In this document: in pieces, positions 43,201-53,960 of the stretch
How the letters are laid out: every line of letters starts with the position of its first letter
Position numbering within the stretch: position 1 is the stretch's first letter
The notes under the pieces: model-generated
Database searches by the model: none
What the model was told of the DNA's origin: nothing
The model's input: the letters and a program-made list of their open reading frames with translations, nothing else
Source of the DNA: Xenopus tropicalis
Taxonomy: Eukaryota > Chordata > Amphibia > Anura > Pipidae
NCBI RefSeq assembly: GCF_000004195.4
Contig: NC_030683.2
Location: forward strand, 65,770,764-65,834,763
Direction: 5' to 3'
Length of the DNA stretch: 64,000 bases
Translations under genes and position numbers: made by a program

Positions 43201-45853
43201 CGACTAATCTCCCCGTGTGCCAGAGCCCTAAAGAAAGGGACGGTAAGGTCAGTGAGTAGCCCAACTTTCAAATTAGTCCTCTATAATGGCAAATAAAAGG
43301 AAAACTTTGATTTTTTTTTTTTAATTAAAACAAAAGGCAGAATGTTATTTCAACACAATTCCCTTATAATTTTTAGCAAATGTGTTTTTAGGTGGATACT
43401 ACAAGAATGGGTTTGCTGCTCACCCTATGGCTGTTGCAACCCATGCCACTCTGGGCTCCAATTCTGTCAATGCGTCCTCCAAAGCAGTCTGAGGACCTTC
43501 TTAAACTTTTTGGTGAATTTAAAAGCTCTCTTAACTTGCTTTTTAGTCGGGATAGTTTATCAGGTGTTTCCCAGGAAGACCCTCTGTTGAATACTGTATC
43601 AGATTGGGGTCTCACAGCCTCTCCGGTCCAGGAAGGAGCAGAGTTAGAAGCATCGGCAACATCAAAATTCTGAGCAAATAAATCTTGGGATGGGGCCACT
43701 GGTTCTTCTGCAGGCGCTTCCAAGCGCTCCAAAATGTTCTACAGGAAAAAGATCTTAATGAGCTAAATAAAATGTAGTCAATTGCAGTGAAGAAATTAAT
43801 TTCTAGTGAACTCTTCCAAATATATATTATGAATGTGTGTAAATTATTGTCATGTAAACAACAGTTTCTCATGTCTGAGGGTAATGTTTAAAAAAAATAT
43901 CCAAATAATTAGGCAAACTCACATTAAGGGGCAGATTTATCAAAATGTGAGTTTAGAGCTCAATACATAAAATCTCACCCACGTTGTATTCATTCCTATG
44001 GGTTTTTTAGAGGTGTATTTATCAAATGGTGAGTTCTAACTCTGACCCCTTGATAAATACGCTTCTAAAAACCCCACAAGAATGAATACAATGTGAGTTT
44101 TATGTATTGAGCTCTAAACTCACATTTTGATAAATATGCCCCTAAATGTTACTGGTTGTTCTGGACTGGTGATAAAGAAAGGCTACAACCAGAAACAACT
44201 AAACTTTAAAATCATGAGATAAGCTTATCTGCTCTAATATTTTCAGCCAGTAGATGTGGGCCAGATGCTTAAGAGTTATTCTGGTACTTATATAATGTAT
44301 TAAATACATGTGTAAAGATCAGGGAGGTCCAACTTCAGAATTTTTTTTTTTTAGGTGTGCCTGTGTGAAACTATGTGTATATCAACTTCCCAATAAATGC
44401 CCATGTTCACTTGATAAGCTGTACGGCATTTCCAGTGACTTTTTGGATGAAGCAAGAGCTAGACTATAGGATATGAGGAGAGCTGTCTGAATTATTGTTG
44501 TTGTTAAAAGCAGAGTTCTCTGACCACTCTTGTGATTTACATTTTTTTTTATTAATGGTCTCTGATTATGCACCACCTTCATAGTAGGGAATCCAATATT
44601 TTAGGATCCGGCCAAACCACTAATCCTTTATGAAAGATTCGGGCAAATACTGAACTAAATCCGAATCCTAATTTTCACATGCAAATTAGGATAGGGGAAG
44701 GTTAAAGACAATTGTATGCAAAGCAGGCAGTGGCAAATTTTCAACTTCCGTATTTATATGACAAAAAGTCATGTGATTTTTCGGATTCGGTTCAGCAAGA
44801 ACCATGGATTTGGTGAAATCTGAATCCTGTTGAAAAAGGCTGAATCTTGGCCATATCCCAAAACAAATCTTGGATTCAGTGCATCCCTACTTCATAGTCA
44901 GTTAAACCTAGAGAGATGCTGAGTCTAAAACTATAACTCAAAAACTACTAAAAACAAAAAATGTAAGTGAATAGCAAGTGCTCAGAGGAGCAATGTAAGT
45001 TGACTTTTTTTGTATTTTGGTTTAGATCTACTTTAATTATAAGAACTTAATAATATATGTGGTGTGTGCCAGCAAAAGATAAACTATAGATTATAATGAA
45101 TAATGTAACCCCAACTGTAACTGATTTATAGATTTACAAATGATTGTATGAGTAGCATCTAAAACTTGCAAATAAATTATGGGCCCAATATGTTTTACTA
45201 CAAGCATATTTCTGAATGTTATCATTTTAGGCATTATACATTTTTTTGTGTTGTACATTTATAGATAGTTTTAATTAGCTTATTTAATAGGCAAACTTGC
45301 TAAAATCACATGTTGTATTAGGTGGGATACAAGAGCTTCCCTGCTAATTATACATAAAGGAGGTTATACACCAGGGAAAGATCATATGTAGGAAAAAATG
45401 AAATTAATTGATGGAATTCAATGTGCACTAAAGATATTTAACTCTGATTTGTTAGTGTAAATAACTACAACAACAGACACTTATATTGGGAAGGCATCCG
45501 AGAAACTTCAAAAGGGATCATGTTAATAATAGCTAGTTGCTGTAAATATGTAACTGCCCTTTAATGGATAAACTTAAAAAAGTGTGTAAAATAATAGAAT
45601 ACAGAGCATGCAGTATTTTTTTGCTGGATTCCTACACTTTCTCTTTAATCTTCACTGTTTAGAATTACATTATATTTTCATTCCTTCTTTTGAGTAAAGT
45701 TCTTTAGAACCACATCAATGCTACAGAGTCTCTCACCTTTAAGTCTGTTAGATCAGAAGACAAGATAGAGCTGTATGCAGGACTGCCCCTGGCCTTCATC
45801 AGAGCAAGAAGAAAGAAGATGAAAGTAAAGTATCCAACGAATGAAGTCCCCAT
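40243..45853 (-). CDS. nppa: nppa, atrial natriuretic peptide precursor
   Basis: Three coding exons (45853-45737, 43738-43424, 40248-40243) join in phase into 145 codons plus TGA. The precursor opens with a signal peptide ([20 protein letters not shown]). It then has an acidic pro-region, and ends with the natriuretic ring [17 protein letters not shown] preceded by SLRR/SSD, the expected convertase (corin) cleavage site. The C-terminal tail is NSHRF. The family is a cardiac secreted hormone acting on the guanylyl-cyclase receptor NPR1 to promote salt excretion and vasodilation. The one-residue last exon repeats the known three-exon ANP gene design. The order after clcn6 and before nppb matches vertebrate synteny. 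The C-terminal Phe, rather than the mammalian Tyr, fits frog ANP. Confidence 0.95.
40622..41153. mobile_element. long palindromic MITE, GGGGCTGATTTACTAA family, copy 1
   Basis: GGGGCTGATTTACT and AGTAAATCAGCCCC face each other with CTA on both outer sides. Nearly the whole interior is inverted (TTTTCGTAGCGTTAAAACTT against AAGTTTTAACGCTACGAAAA). Rich in CGA/TCG steps unlike the surroundings. Located in nppa intron 2. Relative at 47673-48179. Confidence 0.85.
41154..43040. other. nppa intron 2 with palindromic repeat remnants
   Basis: 42050-42433 begins GGGCTTATTTATCAATTTTC and ends near GTTGATAAA, related to 48950-49325. 42805-42950 has the 'AAAGGGACAGTAAACACC' wording of a MITE end. The rest is unremarkable and AT-rich. 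Confidence 0.4.
43055..43232. mobile_element. Harbinger-like MITE fragment (left end missing)
   Basis: Shares TGCCATCCCACCGGCAACTT, GGGGAGATTAGTCGCCCGCG and the GTGTGCCAGAGCCCT end with 33395-33679. No left terminal repeat is seen. It lies about 190 bp from nppa exon 2 within intron 2. Confidence 0.65.
43424..43738 (-). CDS. nppa: nppa coding exon 2 (pro-region and hormone ring)
   Basis: Acceptor CTGTAG, donor AGG/GTGAGC, both phase 0, 105 codons. It starts [19 protein letters not shown], continues acidic, then basic ([20 protein letters not shown]), then [20 protein letters not shown] and NSHR. The two Cys enclose the 17-residue ring. Confidence 0.96.
43928..44142. mobile_element. near-perfect palindromic MITE with TAA duplication
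   Basis: GGGGCAGATTTATCAAAATG and CATTTTGATAAATATGCCCC are flanked by TAA on both sides. The arms pair almost fully across ~105 bp each. In nppa intron 1. Same family as 16301-16512. Confidence 0.85.
44585..44891. mobile_element. MITE of the TAGGGATGCACTGAATCC family
   Basis: The right end GATTCAGTGCATCCCTA and interior 'GGATTCGGTTCAGCAAGAAC', facing 'ATTCGGGCAAATACTGAACT', match a very common frog repeat. In nppa intron 1; the left end is diverged. Confidence 0.6.
44892..45736. other. remainder of nppa intron 1, nothing recognised
   Basis: AT-rich, no element ends or exons seen. Confidence 0.4.
45737..45853 (-). CDS. nppa: nppa coding exon 1 (signal peptide)
   Basis: ATG is chosen because it begins a classical signal peptide, about 100 bp downstream of the TATA box. 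The exon reads [20 protein letters not shown] then [19 protein letters not shown]; cleavage is likely near ARG/SP. The donor is AAG/GTGAGA in phase 0. Confidence 0.93.
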
Positions 45854-45952
45854 GACTCCTGAGACTTTCTGATATTGACCAAAAACCTAATTTCCACTAT
45901 AGAAATGTCTGTGTGTCTCCTTGTTTGTTCTGATATACACAACACTGACTCA

Positions 45953-45959
45953 TTTTATA
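45953..45959 (-). promoter_or_regulatory. nppa: nppa TATA box
   Basis: TATAAAA on the minus strand, 100 bp upstream of the ATG. It predicts transcription start near 45925 and a ~70-nt 5'UTR. An AP-1 type TGAGTCA overlaps its downstream side (45946-45952). Confidence 0.85.
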
Positions 45960-45979
45960 TGCGTAGCAGTGACACAGAG

Positions 45980-46121
45980 TTGCAGAGGAATGAACCCCGC
46001 CACATTCTAGCACTTCCGTATGATAAAGAAGCTGGTTGCAGGCCAACAGAAGATTCCCTTTTAAAGTTATTCTTCCCTCTGCATTTCCACAGAATTTCCA
46101 GGAGGTGCCTTATCCACTTGA
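45980..46121 (-). promoter_or_regulatory. nppa: nppa proximal cardiac regulatory cluster
   Basis: On the minus strand, from distal to proximal: TCAAGTGGATAAG (46109-46121), an Nkx2.5-type TNAAGTG abutting a GATA site; AGGTG T-box core at 46103-46107; CTTTAAAAGG, one base from a CArG box (46057-46066); a second GATA core TTATCA (46020-46025); and CATTCCT, an M-CAT/TEAD site (45986-45992). Known mammalian NPPA promoters use the same factors. Function here is inference. Confidence 0.65.
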
Positions 46122-46678
46122 CTGAACTGACCTGATGGAAGACTCACATTCTTTGTTAAAGAGGCTTCTCACATGCAGTGTCTGGGTGAAAAGGATAAAC
46201 TGACCCATCTATCTTTACATCTGCATTCCTTATTAGTGATTCATAGAAAATAAGAAAATTCAAACTTCTAACCAATGTGGTATGGATGGAGTTTAGCTAG
46301 TGAAACACACAGGGCAGTGTGGGAGCACTCCAAGACTAATAAAATATAATGTAAGTACAACAGACCTGGCCAGATTAGCTTCAAATAATGCAAAAGCTAT
46401 AAAAAATGAAGAGCGACTAAAGGTTGCTAATTCTATAACATAGTAAAAGTTAATTTGAAGGTTAACTACCCTTTAAAAGCATTGTTTTAGATCTTAACTT
46501 ATTGCTGTGCTCATTGAAATAAATACATTTATTCCATGTTTAAAAAGTTTAAATAATAGATTACAAACTCTGAAAAAGCTAAAAACATGTCATAAAATCT
46601 ACATTGCTAGCCTTTCCTCTCCATTTTTCATTAGTAAACCCTTTCCCTTTTTATAGTAAATTTGTCCCAGTTTAAATA

Positions 46679-47069
46679 TTAAAATGTTAGGCACCCCCAA
46701 GTGACTTAAATCGCTTAGCTTTTACCCCGGGCTGGTGCCCCTGTACAGAGAGAACAGCACCAGCCCGGGGTAGCAGCGTTCGCTTCCTTCTTCCTTGTTC
46801 GCTGCGCGCGCATGCGCAGTAGAGTGAGTAGCCGAACTTTGAACAGAGAAGTCAGCGTTTCACTCTACTGCGCATGTGCCTGTCCCGGACAATAAGCAGC
46901 AGCGCGAATAGGGAAGAAGGAAGCACTCGCTACAGTTACCCCGGGCTGGTGCTGTTTTCTCCTAACAGGGGCACCAGCCCGGGGTACAAGGTAAGCAATT
47001 TAAGTCACTTGGGGGTGCCTAACATTTTGGCACCCCAAAGTGACTTAGACTTTCCTTGTCCTTTAAGCA
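46679..47069. mobile_element. GC-rich palindromic MITE, AAAATGTTAGGCACCCCCAA family, copy 1
   Basis: AAAATGTTAGGCACCCCCAA faces CTAACATTTTGGCACCCC. Two inverted CCCCGGGCTGGTGC blocks and a CGCGCGCATGCGCAGTAG core make it a CpG-rich island of non-genic origin. Relative at 59209-59577. It is upstream of nppa on the minus strand. Confidence 0.75.
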
Positions 47070-47672
47070 TTAACATTTAAAATATAAAGCTTATTTAATC
47101 ATTTATTCCCCTCCATTTTTTCTCTCTGGTGGCAAATATGGAGTATGAGTATATTTTGAATATGTAGCTAGATATTGTTGTATTTTGTGTGACAATGCCA
47201 ATGCATTAATTTGTGGCACTAGAGAATATGACCAGTTTTGGAAAGAAGTGACACTATTTCTGACATCTGGGCTTCTGTTTTTTCCCTCGTCACTAACTAG
47301 TCAAGCCAGTACTTACCTGGGTTTCCTTACATACTCTAGGTCACCACTCATTTTTAAATAGCACTGAAAAACTCTTTGAGACAGCAAATATCCTCTCTAA
47401 AATTTACTAATATTAACATTAAGAATTTCAATTCACCCAGAAACATATTTTACTAAGGAGCAAGACATTTTCATGCCTAAAAGAAAATGCCTAATGCCAA
47501 ATGCCTAACCAGTACAACAAACATATGGACATTTATCATTAAACTACAATCCAGAAGGGTAAAGGTGCTGCAGTTCTTTTTAAATGTAAAGTTAGATATT
47601 TATTAATGCCTATATTTACTGACTGATAAATCAAGCACTCAAGTTATCAGGAGTAGTTTTTGAAAACTGTAA
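47070..47672. other. intergenic, nothing recognised
   Basis: No element or gene seen. Confidence 0.4.
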
Positions 47673-48179
47673 GGGGCTGATTTACTAAGACACGATTTCG
47701 AATCCGAATTGGAAAAATTCCGATTGGAAACGAACATTTTGCGACTTTTTCGTATTTTTGCGATTTTTTCAGCGTCTTTACGATTTTTGCGTAAAAACGC
47801 GAGTTTTTCGTAGCCATTACGAAAGTTGCGCAAAGTCGCGATTTTTTCGTAGCGTTAACACTTGCGCGCAAAATCGTGCCTTTTTCGTAGCGTTAAAACT
47901 TAAAAGGCGCGACGTTTCGCGCAAGTTTTAACGCTACGAAAAAATCGCGACTTTGCGCAACTTTCGTAATGGCTACGAAAAACTCGCGTTTTTACGCAAA
48001 AATCATAAAGACGCCGAAAAACTCGCGTTTTTACACAAAAATCGTAAAGACGCCGAAAAAAATCATGTTTTTACGCAAAAATCGTAAAGACGCCGAAAAA
48101 AATCGCAAAATTACCGATCATTACGAAAAAAACGCAATCGGACGCATTCGGCCCGTTCGTGGGTTAGTAAATGTGCCCC
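47673..48179. mobile_element. long palindromic MITE, GGGGCTGATTTACTAA family, copy 2
   Basis: GGGGCTGATTTACTAA and TTAGTAAATGTGCCCC are flanked by TAA on both sides. The interior has inverted TTTTTCGTAGCGTTAAAACT blocks as in copy 1, plus a local triplication of AAAAATCGTAAAGACGCCGA (47995-48095). Confidence 0.85.
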
Positions 48180-48589
48180 TAAGACTACTCATTGGTCATA
48201 CACCAGCTTTTAGAAGTGACTCAGGACACAGATGCAGTAATAAGGACATGTATTACCGCAGAAAGACCTCTATGTACAAAAAAGAACTCAACATAAAAGT
48301 GAGATTTACAAAAATTAGCTGATTTGGAAAATACAGAGGCTGATTTACAAATAAACTAATCTTCAGTTGCCAATAGGTACCAGTTTGCAGTTAGTTTTAA
48401 ATTAGAAAAAGAAAGCAAAGACCTGAAATACAACTTTTCAAAATCCCATGATTTCAAAGGAGAGCTCATGGTTACCACACAGAAACTAGCAGAATGAACA
48501 AATATCCAAGTAGAAAGGTCAGTGGTCATGGAAAACATGCTTCCTATAAGGATGATCATAAATACATGTAAACAAATACATTTGTTTGT

Positions 48590-48860
48590 ATCCTTTATTT
48601 ATGTAGCACAAACATATTCCACAGTGATTTAAATTCATACATCATTCACACCAGTCTCTACCTCAGAGGAGCTTACATTCTATGGCCACTATCACATTCA
48701 CACTAGGCTCAATTTTACCAGGAACCAAGTAAACTGCCTGTAATTTTTTTAGTGGGAGAAAACCCACCAAAGCAGAACATGCAGCCTCCTTGCAGATACC
48801 CTTCTTAGAATCGTGCCTAAGTCACAATGTTACAAGGCAGCTGCGCTTACCACTATAAAA
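48590..48860 (-). repeat. widespread vertebrate repeat (GAGCTTACATTCTA / CAGCCTCCTTGCAGATA)
   Basis: 'GAGGAGCTTACATTCTATGG', 'GTGGGAGAAAACCCACC' and 'AGAACATGCAGCCTCCTTGC' follow the order seen in a very common fish/frog interspersed repeat. Class not assigned. The strand is arbitrary. Confidence 0.5.
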
Positions 48861-48949
48861 CCATGAAAAGTGTTTGAAAGTGGGGTAGTGGTTTGTATTT
48901 TAGTCCATTGGGGACTGCATTCCACTATAAGGAAATTATATCCCCCCAA

Positions 48950-49325
48950 CACTTATGAGCTTTTTTTTATCATTTTTTAAGTTTGCGAATTGGATTTTTT
49001 TTTCTAATTTGAATTAACTCGCATTTAAAAAAAAACAAAAAAAAAACAACCTCCAATGTTTGCTTATTTATTAATATGAAAAACTTGTTTTAATAAAAAA
49101 CCTCGAACCTTGAATTTGTGAGTTTACAAAAAAAACCTCAAAGAACTCAAAAATCTCGACTTGCTCCTATTGACTTCTACATAAACTCACAAGGTTTTAC
49201 ATGCCAAAGTCTTACATTCAAGTTTTTGTTTTTTTTTGCACTTAATAAATATTGGACATTCGAGTTTTAGTGCAAAAACACTTGAATCGTGGAAAAAAAT
49301 TAATTTAAACATTGATAAATCAAAC
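48950..49325. repeat. palindromic AT-rich MITE, copy 2 of the 42050 family
   Basis: TTATGAGCTTTTTTTTATCA at the left faces TTGATAAATC at the right. Mid-element 'TGACTTCTA' and 'CTTAATAAATA' are shared with 42050-42433. Confidence 0.5.
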
Positions 49326-49329
49326 CCTC

Positions 49330-51630
49330 TGATGAAGCCTGATTTATGAAAATCTTCAGGCATGGCATCTTCACCAAGCACCAGCAAAGGGACTCGTGGA
49401 GCAGAATGCTGGCCTATGTTTCCATCAAGACCCTCAGGGAGCCCAAAATATGGAACTTGAGTACCTATGTGATATGGAAATCTTGTAAGTGCAATTTATT
49501 TTATTTACTCATAAATAAAAAAGGTTTTTAGGCCATCTGGGCACTCTCCCTCTATTTCTAGAGTGAATCATCTTAGATGATTAGAAAACAAAAATAAAAT
49601 TCTTGTCTTATTTTACCTGCAGATTTGGTGGCACTTGCTCAGCTTGTAGTTTTAACCAGAAATGGTCGTTTATAAACTGAATGCATGTCTGTGTAGGTTT
49701 CCTTTAGATGCTCCAGTTTGCTTTTACACTCCGCAAACACAAAAGCAGGTTAATTGGCTTACACTGTAATCTTTACTGGGGCAGGAACCAATGTGAATTA
49801 TGAACAGTCTTTTCAAAGTGCTGTGTTACATGTTGGTTTTATAGAATTAAACACAATACTATGTGTCAATAGCTTGCTCATCTGGCTATTGTAATTTTGC
49901 TGTAAGTACTTTAACCCACAAATGTGAGACAGTAAAAAAGTAAATTCATTTGGTATTAGCAAAACTAGGATGGTTTGTACATTTTCCTAAAAACTTGTCT
50001 TTTATAGATAGTGAATACTTTTCTGAAAATGAAGAAAAGCACCTTCTCAACTTTTGTGCTGTTGGGAATATATGTTAGAAGGGATTATGTCAGAAAATAT
50101 AAATTAATTAAAGGTCTCATAACCTGAACAAAAGTATGAATTGGGTGCATTATGTAACCTGCAGGGACAAAAATTAGCTAAGGCAGCTTTTACGCAAGAT
50201 GTAAGACACTTGCTGTTCATCATGCTCTGCTTTCTTTTCACTGTCTACTGGTTAAGCCTAATATTAATTAATGATAAATGTCACCTGCTAATATTGTGAT
50301 GAGAAACCTTTTGTTGCATTTTGCAACTGGCATTTAGTATTACTGATGAGAAATTATCTGCAGTGAACTACTGTCACCTTATAGAAAAAGAGATCCTCCA
50401 GATAGCATCTTTTAAAACCAGTTTACAAAGTCCTATGTTTTTTATTTGCTTTTGCTTGCATGCAAAATTAATATTTGGCTTGATTCTTCTTGTCCCATCC
50501 CTTTTCCTCCCTTTTTTGCAGCACAGCCATGACCCTAATCACTTTTTCTATGTCCCAATTATTTACATATACAAATTTTCTTTTCTATGAAAAGGGCATG
50601 GTCAGAGATGCACTGTGTAATTGACCATGTGGCATATGTCCCAGGTTTTAGGGATTAGCATTGCTCCTGGCAGGTCCTTCAGTCGCCTATTTAATCAAAT
50701 TATTGGTTGCTATTGGTTACTACACCTGGGCAAACTTTGTCCTTTTTTATTACATATGCTGCATGCTATGTAAATAAAATTATACATACATATGAGGGCT
50801 AGCGTTGGTAGAAAGATTCCTTACTTAAGCTATGGCATTTAAATGAATTCCATGGTTCAAATATTCCATGATGTTCACATCTTATTCAAGCTATATATGG
50901 AATTCCTTGTAAGGATGGAATCCAATACATTGTTAGAATTCCTGAACATACTGTGATGTGATGACGTGATTTTATATGACGCATGATCAGTGATATAGAA
51001 AGGTTTAAATGTGATATCATTGGGGGATGTCCTCTGTCATGTCAATTTATAAATTAAATCACCAAAATTTTAGGGGATGGGATCAGTTAAGGTTGCATGT
51101 ATAGAGGAGACTAGAGAGCAGCACGTGACCATGCTGGAAGGGTGCATACCAGAAAAACACAAGTAAAGCAACTAAAGAAGCTTTTAAAAAAGATATAAAG
51201 GAAAACCAGGGATAAAGATATAAAGGAAGATTCATTGCGTACACTAAATATTTTATTTGACAGTATTTGGCTTTGGCTGATTTACTGGTCACTTACAATG
51301 TATTAGTTATATAAAGGAGATGTTTGTTTTACATTCCAAAATCATGGGCACTTGAATTTTTGTTTTATATCTGTAACTCTGGTCACTTCGAGAAACAGGG
51401 ATAGAGTTATGTGCCTTTTAACAGAAGCAGTGAAATTATTCTTAGCCAGCGCTGAGCGCTTGGAGTTGTAGTAAGTGTAATAAGAGGAGGCATTCCAAGG
51501 ACACATCTGCAGTCCCAAAGAAGCTAATAAACATCTAAAGCACTGATCCACATACTTAAAGCTCCACCTAGGGAAAAAATGAGCCCCCAAACACCACCAA
51601 ACTGTTGCATATAAAATTTACCATGCCAAT
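49330..51630. other. intergenic, nothing recognised
   Basis: No gene, strong repeat ends or tandem arrays. The frame at 50321-50590 has no recognisable domain. Confidence 0.35.
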
Positions 51631-51633
51631 TTT

Positions 51634-51960
51634 AAGGGGAACCCCACCCAAAAATGTTTGCATAATGAAAGTGTTATTCTAAGCATCTTTTTAATCATTT
51701 TAAAGTTACTTGTAAATGTAATTGCAACTGAAAGCTGAATTTGTCTCTCCCTTTCTATTTCTGCAATGCTGTTTCTCACTCTTGAAACAATGTACCAGAA
51801 ACCAGTTCTCCTCCAGCGAAGGCTCAATTTACACAACGTCTGTCCAACAGCTGCCTATTGCTACATTGATTCAAGAGTCAGAAACAGACAGATAGATAGT
51901 AGAATGGGACACATAACTGGTTTCAATAACAATTACATTGACAAATAACTTTAAAGCTAT
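51634..51960. repeat. TTAA-type MITE, left end TTAAGGGGAACCCCACCC
   Basis: TTAAGGGGAACCCCACCCAA is typical of a TTAA MITE end, and the interior wording (CATTTTAAAGTTACTTGTAA) is frog-repeat-like. The right end is uncertain. Confidence 0.45.
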
Positions 51961-52684
51961 TAAAACGTTTTCATTAATGTGTATTAAAATTGTATTTAAT
52001 ATTACAGTTGTTATTAAAAACATATAGACCTTTATATTTGTTTTATATTAGTTTTTTTTAGGTCCAAAACAGCATGGCTATATTAACTGATTAAACTCAA
52101 AAACAGCTAAAAGGTTATTTCCTATTTCCTAATTTTTTTTTTTTTATATTTTCTCTTGAATATTACTCCTCCTAACAAATTTCATGAAGACTGGATCTAT
52201 ACTAAGCTTTCGCAATACACAGTTATTACAGAAGGTCAATAAAAACCTTAAATACAGTATATAGAGGGTATTGGCTGCTGTATTTATTTTTCATAAACCT
52301 GCACTATTGGGTAAACTCAGCTCTGTTGGTAGTAGCATCTTTCTGATCAATAGGTTGCAGACCATGGCAGGATATTGGAAATTCTGGGAAATTATTCTAA
52401 TCTGTAAGTCATGATTTTAAATCTTCCTTTTTGCCTCATAATAGTGATAGTGTGCTGATGTATGTAATCACAGTATGGCACAGTTTCCTTTTCCTCCATT
52501 TCACTAATTTCATGAGCATAAGAAAGCCCCTGTGCAGCTACCACTGCTGTTGTATTCTACAGTAGTTGTACTATTTGTTCCAAAGGAGTAAGAAAGATTT
52601 GTTGTGTACAGCTTTATTTGTGGCAACACAGCGATACATATAAACACAAGATTTGTAAATTAGTATTGCATTGTCTGCATTGTC

Positions 52685-52835
52685 TAGGCAAATTGGAGAG
52701 GCTTTAGATGAGGTGTTTGCCTTGCTCTTGATCAGCTAGCAGTTAAACAGGTTAATTTTGAAAAAAAGGTTGATCTTAACAAACATGGCACCTTTTTTCC
52801 AACCTTACCTACTATATTACTATGTTTTTATGTTC
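52685..52835 (+). repeat. interspersed repeat, copy 2 (fragment of the 13840 family)
   Basis: 'GGAGAGGCTTTAGATGAGG', 'GATCAGCTAGCAGTTAA' and 'TTCCAACCTTACCTACTATA' match the same order as 13840-14205 and its reverse at 53395. Confidence 0.5.
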
Positions 52836-53394
52836 CTAAGCACTGCCAGGCACAAAAAAAGGACATTTGGACATTTGCAATTGCACCTAAGCTGTGCAAT
52901 GTGCATGCTGTATTTATATTATTATTTTCCTGAAGATACAGGAAAGTGATTATTGCACTTGGCTCTTGGGAAGGTTGGAGGCAAAATTTAATTGAAAAAC
53001 AACACCCTATTAAATAAATCATACCACCTTCTAAATCAGCTCACAGCTTTTATTGACCTCTGACAGATCACTCAATGCCTGCCCTCTTGCTTTAAAATGA
53101 AATGTTAGTCTCTCTGGTAATTAAATCAACAGAGAATACCAGATCTGAAGTCTATTAAAAGAAAAGCAAATTTCATTCAGTGCTGCACAGAAAGCCACAG
53201 ATTAAATAGATATGTAAGATTTAAAATGAACACATTAATGAAATAATGTTAGTAGAAGCTCCAAAACTAGGCCTGCAGCAATTCTGCAATAAAGGAAATT
53301 AGTGTGCAAAGTGCAAAAACAGGCACCTTGCACATTTATTTATTTATTTATTTGCATACAGTCTTAAGGGTAGTAAATAACTCAAATATAGTAA

Positions 53395-53960
53395 CATAGT
53401 AAGTTAGGTTGAAAAAAGACACATTCCCATCAAGTTCAACTTTTATGCCTACATTACCTGCCTAGCTTCTAGTTGATCCAGAGAAAGGCACAAAAAAAAC
53501 CTTCTGCAGCCTCTCTAATTTGCCACAGAGGGGAAAAAAATCCTTCCTGACTCCAAGATGGCAATTGGACCAGTCCCTGGATCAACTAGTACTAAGAGCT
53601 ATCTCCCATAGCCCTGTATTCCCTCACTTGTACTGAGAGCTATCTCCCATAACCCTGTATTCCCTCACTTGTACTGAGAGCTATCTCCCATACCCCTGTA
53701 TTCCCTCACTTGTACTGAAAGCTATCTCCCATAGCCCTGTATTCCCTCACTTGTACTGAGAGCTATCTCCCATAACCCTGTATTCCCTCACTTGTACTGA
53801 GAGCTATCTCCCATAACCCTGTTTTTCCTCACTTGCTAAAAAAGCCATCCAACCCCTCTTAAAGCCATGTAATATGTCTGCTAGTACAACTGTTTTCGGA
53901 AGTGAATTCCACAAAGTTCTCACAGTAAAACACCCTTTTCTGAATATTCATAATCTTCCA
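53395..53960 (-). repeat. interspersed repeat, copy 3, with internal minisatellite
   Basis: In reverse orientation to 13840-14205. It carries AGTAAGTTAGGTTGAAAAAA, TTGATCCAGAGAAAGGC, GCAATTGGACCAGTCCCTGG and GTGAATTCCACAAAGTTCTC. A 41-bp unit is amplified at 53594-53838. Confidence 0.65.
53594..53838. repeat. 41-bp minisatellite, six units
   Basis: Unit: GAGAGCTATCTCCCATAACC followed by CTGTATTCCCTCACTTGTACT. Six copies with one to three differences each; the last has TTTTTCC for TATTCCC. A single-copy version of this segment is present in the copy at 13840. Confidence 0.9.

Noticed and set aside
43388..43423. Continuation of the nppa exon 2 frame past NSHR ([10 protein letters not shown] and stop)
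   Set aside because: AGG/GTGAGC is a strong donor exactly after the expected tail. The added residues do not match any natriuretic peptide; a downstream exon gives Phe plus stop.
43392..43673. Plus-strand open frame over nppa exon 2, and similar ones over nppb exons (56060-56362, 56693-57046)
   Set aside because: Antisense shadows of the real minus-strand coding exons with no independent features.
46679..47069. CpG-rich stretch as a promoter CpG island
   Set aside because: It is palindromic and has a close relative at 59209-59577, so it is better explained as a MITE.
50321..50590. 89-codon plus-strand frame with a hydrophobic C-terminal half
   Set aside because: Hydrophobicity comes from T-rich sequence; no conserved motif or gene context.
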